Assembly (NCBI GenBank): GCA_029824495.1
Contig: JALGXY010000405.1
Span: 1-8,001 of the forward strand
Direction of reading: 5' to 3'
DNA from: Fimbriimonadia bacterium
GTDB taxonomy: Bacteria > Armatimonadota > Fimbriimonadia > Fimbriimonadales > Fimbriimonadaceae
Length of the DNA stretch: 8,001 nt
A model generated the notes under the pieces. That model saw only the letters and a list, made by a program, of their open reading frames with translations. It did not search any database and was not told the origin of the DNA. Positions 6,481 through 8,001 of this stretch are shown in pieces. The translations under genes and the position numbers were made by a program. Each line of letters begins with the position of its first letter. Position 1 is the stretch's first letter.

Positions 6481-6535
6481 CGCCATCCACCACCATCACG
6501 CGGGTGGGCGGGTGGAGGGATGGTGGTGGATGGCG
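6481..6535 (+). repeat. 17-bp perfect inverted repeat with a G-quadruplex motif in the loop
   Basis: The arms CGCCATCCACCACCATC (6481-6497) and its exact complement (6519-6535) enclose a 21-base loop. The G-tracts GGG at 6502-6504, 6506-6508, 6510-6512 and 6517-6519 form a canonical G3 quadruplex motif with loops of 1, 1 and 4 bases. The last tract shares one base with the right arm, so hairpin and quadruplex can almost coexist but compete at that base. It lies in the 3' untranslated part of the small-gene pair, 47 bases after the second stop. Confidence 0.75.
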
Positions 6536-6556
6536 CGGCGGAGCCGTGCGATTTTT
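6533..6556 (+). terminator. Intrinsic terminator of the small-gene pair
   Basis: A 7-bp GC-rich stem (6533-6539 with 6543-6549, one G-T pair) with a GGA loop is followed by GA and then TTTTT (6552-6556). It overlaps the right arm of the large inverted repeat by three bases, so the two stems could influence one another. The stem is short but strong and the U-tract is on the plus strand, which fits termination of the rightward pair. Confidence 0.6.
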
Positions 6557-6559
6557 GGG

Positions 6560-6587
6560 CCCTCCATCCCCCAACCCCCTTCCTCCC
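6560..6587 (-). other. G-quadruplex motif on the minus strand, after the lyase gene
   Basis: Four C-tracts on the plus strand (6560-6562, 6568-6572, 6575-6579 and 6585-6587) give four G-tracts of 3-5 on the minus strand, with intervals of 5, 2 and 5 bases. This meets the canonical G3+ N1-7 rule. The motif would lie in the RNA of the leftward lyase gene about 30-60 bases beyond its stop codon, and in single-stranded DNA of either transcription bubble. Confidence 0.65.
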
Positions 6588-6609
6588 TTTTGACAAAAGG
6601 AGGAAGGGG
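6576..6609 (-). terminator. Stem-loop after the lyase gene, possible transcript end
   Basis: CCCCTTCCTCCCTTTT (6576-6591) pairs with AAAAGGAGGAAGGGG (6595-6609), giving 15 pairs, one bulged C (6585) and the 3-base loop GAC. It starts eight bases after the lyase stop at 6618. There is no T-run after it on the minus strand; instead it runs into the G-rich quadruplex motif. It may protect the RNA end or end transcription by another route, so calling it a terminator is an inference. Its left arm shares bases with the minus-strand quadruplex motif, so the two folds are alternatives. Confidence 0.45.
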
Positions 6610-6617
6610 ACTCAGGA

Positions 6618-8001
6618 TCACTGTCCTGGAATACCGGGCTCGGTCAGTCCAGCCGGGTCGAGAGCCTTCTGCAGAGTCTCTTCATCCAAGAGGCCGCGCT
6701 CACGGACAACATCCGGAATCGACTTCCCTTCTTTCAAAGCCTGCTTCACAACATCGGCGGCGGTTTTGTAGCCGACAAATGCGTTCAGAGCGGTCGCCAG
6801 AGAAGGCGAAGTCTCGGCGTAGTGCTTGCATCGCTCTTCGTTAGCGGTGATTCCCTTGATACAGTTCTCGACGTACGTGTCGATCGTGTTCGCCAGGATC
6901 GTCACCATAAACTGGCTGGAGAAGGCCATCGTGGGCATCATCACATTCAGTTCAAGCTGGCCAGCCTGCACGCAGTTGTCGATCGCATGGCACTGACCCA
7001 GAACCTGGAAGAGGACGAGGTTCATATTCTCTGCCATCGAAGGGTTCACCTTGCCTGGCATGATCGAAGATCCAGGCTGGACGGCCGGGAGGGTGATCTC
7101 AGCCAACCCAGTCAACGGACCAGAAGAGAGCAGTCGAAGATCATTGGTGATGCGGGTCAGCTCAAGGCAGAGCATTCGGACTGCCGCAGAAAGAGCCGCC
7201 ATACACTGCTGGCTCTGCATCGCCTCGCGCATGTCATCCGCAGGGCGGAAGTTATAGCCGGTCTGCTCTTTCAGATTGTTGACGACCATCAGCCGGTAAT
7301 CGGGATGCGTGTTCATGCCTGTGCCTGCAGCCGAACCGCCGATTCCAAGCTCTTCGAGCTCTTCGGCGGCAGCCTTAATCCACTTCTGAGACCTTCGAAT
7401 AGCAGCACCATAGGCTGCAAATTCCTGTCCCAATCGAACTGGCACAGCATCCTGCAGATGAGTTCGACCCGACTTCAGAACTCCATCAAACTCTTCGCCT
7501 TTCGCTTCGAGGGCGCCAGCAAGCTGCTCTACTGAAGCCATCAGGCCCTGCAGCAGATCGCGGCTCATGATCCGCATTGCTGTTGGGAATGTGTCGTTGG
7601 TCGACTGGCCATAGTTGGGGTGGTCGTTCGGATTCACTCGCGTGTACTCACCACGCAGTCCGCCCAGGATCTCTTCAGCCCGGTTTGCAAGCACCTCGTT
7701 GCAGTTCATATTGAAGCTGGTTCCAGCACCCATATGAAAGACATCGACCGGGAATTGATCTCGGTGTTGGCCTGTCAGCACCTCATCGGCGGCCGCCACA
7801 ATGGCCTCGCCGATCTCCTTATCAAGAAGACCGAGGTCAGTATTGGCCCGTGCACACGCCTTTTTGAGATTGATGTACGCATCAATCATTGCCGGGTGCT
7901 CGGTCAGCCCAGAAATCTGAAAGAGCTGTCGGCTGCGTTCTGCCTGACTGCCCCAAAGGGCGTTGGCTGGGACGTTGACTTCACCAAGAGAATCGCGCTC
8001 A
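6618..8001 (-). CDS. aspA: Class II fumarase/aspartase family lyase, probably aspartate ammonia-lyase, 5'-partial
   Basis: 460 residues are visible; the gene runs off the right edge. Motif positions sit seven below the standard aspartase/FumC numbering, so only about seven N-terminal residues are missing. The family signature 'GSSIMPGKVNP' is at visible 310-320, including the catalytic serine loop, Lys317 and Asn319. 'GRTHLQD' (178-184) supplies the Thr-His pair and 'GAGTS' (91-95) the third active-site segment. Several details favour aspartase (aspartate to fumarate plus ammonia) over fumarase. They are 'STND' (133-136) where fumarases usually have SSND, 'NDLRLLSSGP' where fumarases have 'NDIRWL.SGP', 'AGQLELNVM.P', no 'TQ' after KVNP, and a 'LDPAGLTEPGI' end resembling Bacillus AspB. 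Against this, 'KVNPSMAE' is not the typical 'VMPE', and databases may label it FumC. It is a cytoplasmic tetramer by family. Family assignment is near certain; the substrate is about 65 to 35 for aspartate. Confidence 0.9.
   Translation of the reverse strand, partial: ERDSLGEVNVPANALWGSQAERSRQLFQISGLTEHPAMIDAYINLKKACARANTDLGLLDKEIGEAIVAAADEVLTGQHRDQFPVDVFHMGAGTSFNMNCNEVLANRAEEILGGLRGEYTRVNPNDHPNYGQSTNDTFPTAMRIMSRDLLQGLMASVEQLAGALEAKGEEFDGVLKSGRTHLQDAVPVRLGQEFAAYGAAIRRSQKWIKAAAEELEELGIGGSAAGTGMNTHPDYRLMVVNNLKEQTGYNFRPADDMREAMQSQQCMAALSAAVRMLCLELTRITNDLRLLSSGPLTGLAEITLPAVQPGSSIMPGKVNPSMAENMNLVLFQVLGQCHAIDNCVQAGQLELNVMMPTMAFSSQFMVTILANTIDTYVENCIKGITANEERCKHYAETSPSLATALNAFVGYKTAADVVKQALKEGKSIPDVVRERGLLDEETLQKALDPAGLTEPGIPGQ

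Noticed and set aside
1..8001. CRISPR array, insertion sequence, phage genes or rRNA
   Set aside because: No regularly spaced long repeats, transposase-like frames, terminal repeats with target duplications, or conserved RNA segments were seen.

Overview
The window looks like an ordinary chromosomal stretch of a moderately GC-rich bacterium, most likely a planctomycete or a PVC-group relative. This is an inference from three points: a helical hypothetical protein of a type I associate with planctomycetes (1-1003), a signal-less sulfatase of a kind abundant in that group, and several genes with weak or no Shine-Dalgarno sequence. No ribosomal RNA or other phylogenetic marker is present, so the assignment is tentative.

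Layout. 1-1003 (+) is the 3' part of an unrecognised alpha-helical protein. A strong two-way terminator (1021-1056) separates it from a leftward block: pdhA (3075 to 2053) and pdhB (2051 to 1074), the two E1 subunits of a pyruvate dehydrogenase-type complex, with one base between them. Upstream of pdhA, on the same strand, lies a cytoplasmic-type sulfatase (4647 to 3172). A 129-base divergent region separates it from leuB (4777-5820, +), the leucine-pathway 3-isopropylmalate dehydrogenase. At the right edge, leftward, is an almost complete class II fumarase/aspartase-family lyase (8001 to 6618) that reads more like aspartase than fumarase.

Between leuB and the lyase, 5821-6617 is the least ordinary part. 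It holds two small overlapping genes: a 100-residue WYL-like protein starting at TTG, and a 55-residue protein ending in a Trp-containing 'TGETWVLAYDP...W.PV' segment. They are preceded by three CATGAAA repeats about two helical turns apart and a hairpin that buries the ribosome binding site and start codon of the first gene. They are followed by a 17-bp perfect inverted repeat whose loop is a canonical G-quadruplex motif, an intrinsic terminator, a second G-quadruplex motif on the opposite strand, and another stem-loop next to the lyase stop codon.

How the genes work together. PdhAB supplies acetyl-CoA from pyruvate, LeuB acts in leucine synthesis, and the lyase makes or uses fumarate. These are central-metabolism genes side by side with no evident single pathway. 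No transposase, phage gene, CRISPR array, tRNA or rRNA was seen. I did not find a convincing new multi-gene system; the small-gene pair with its structured flanks is the best candidate for a closer look.
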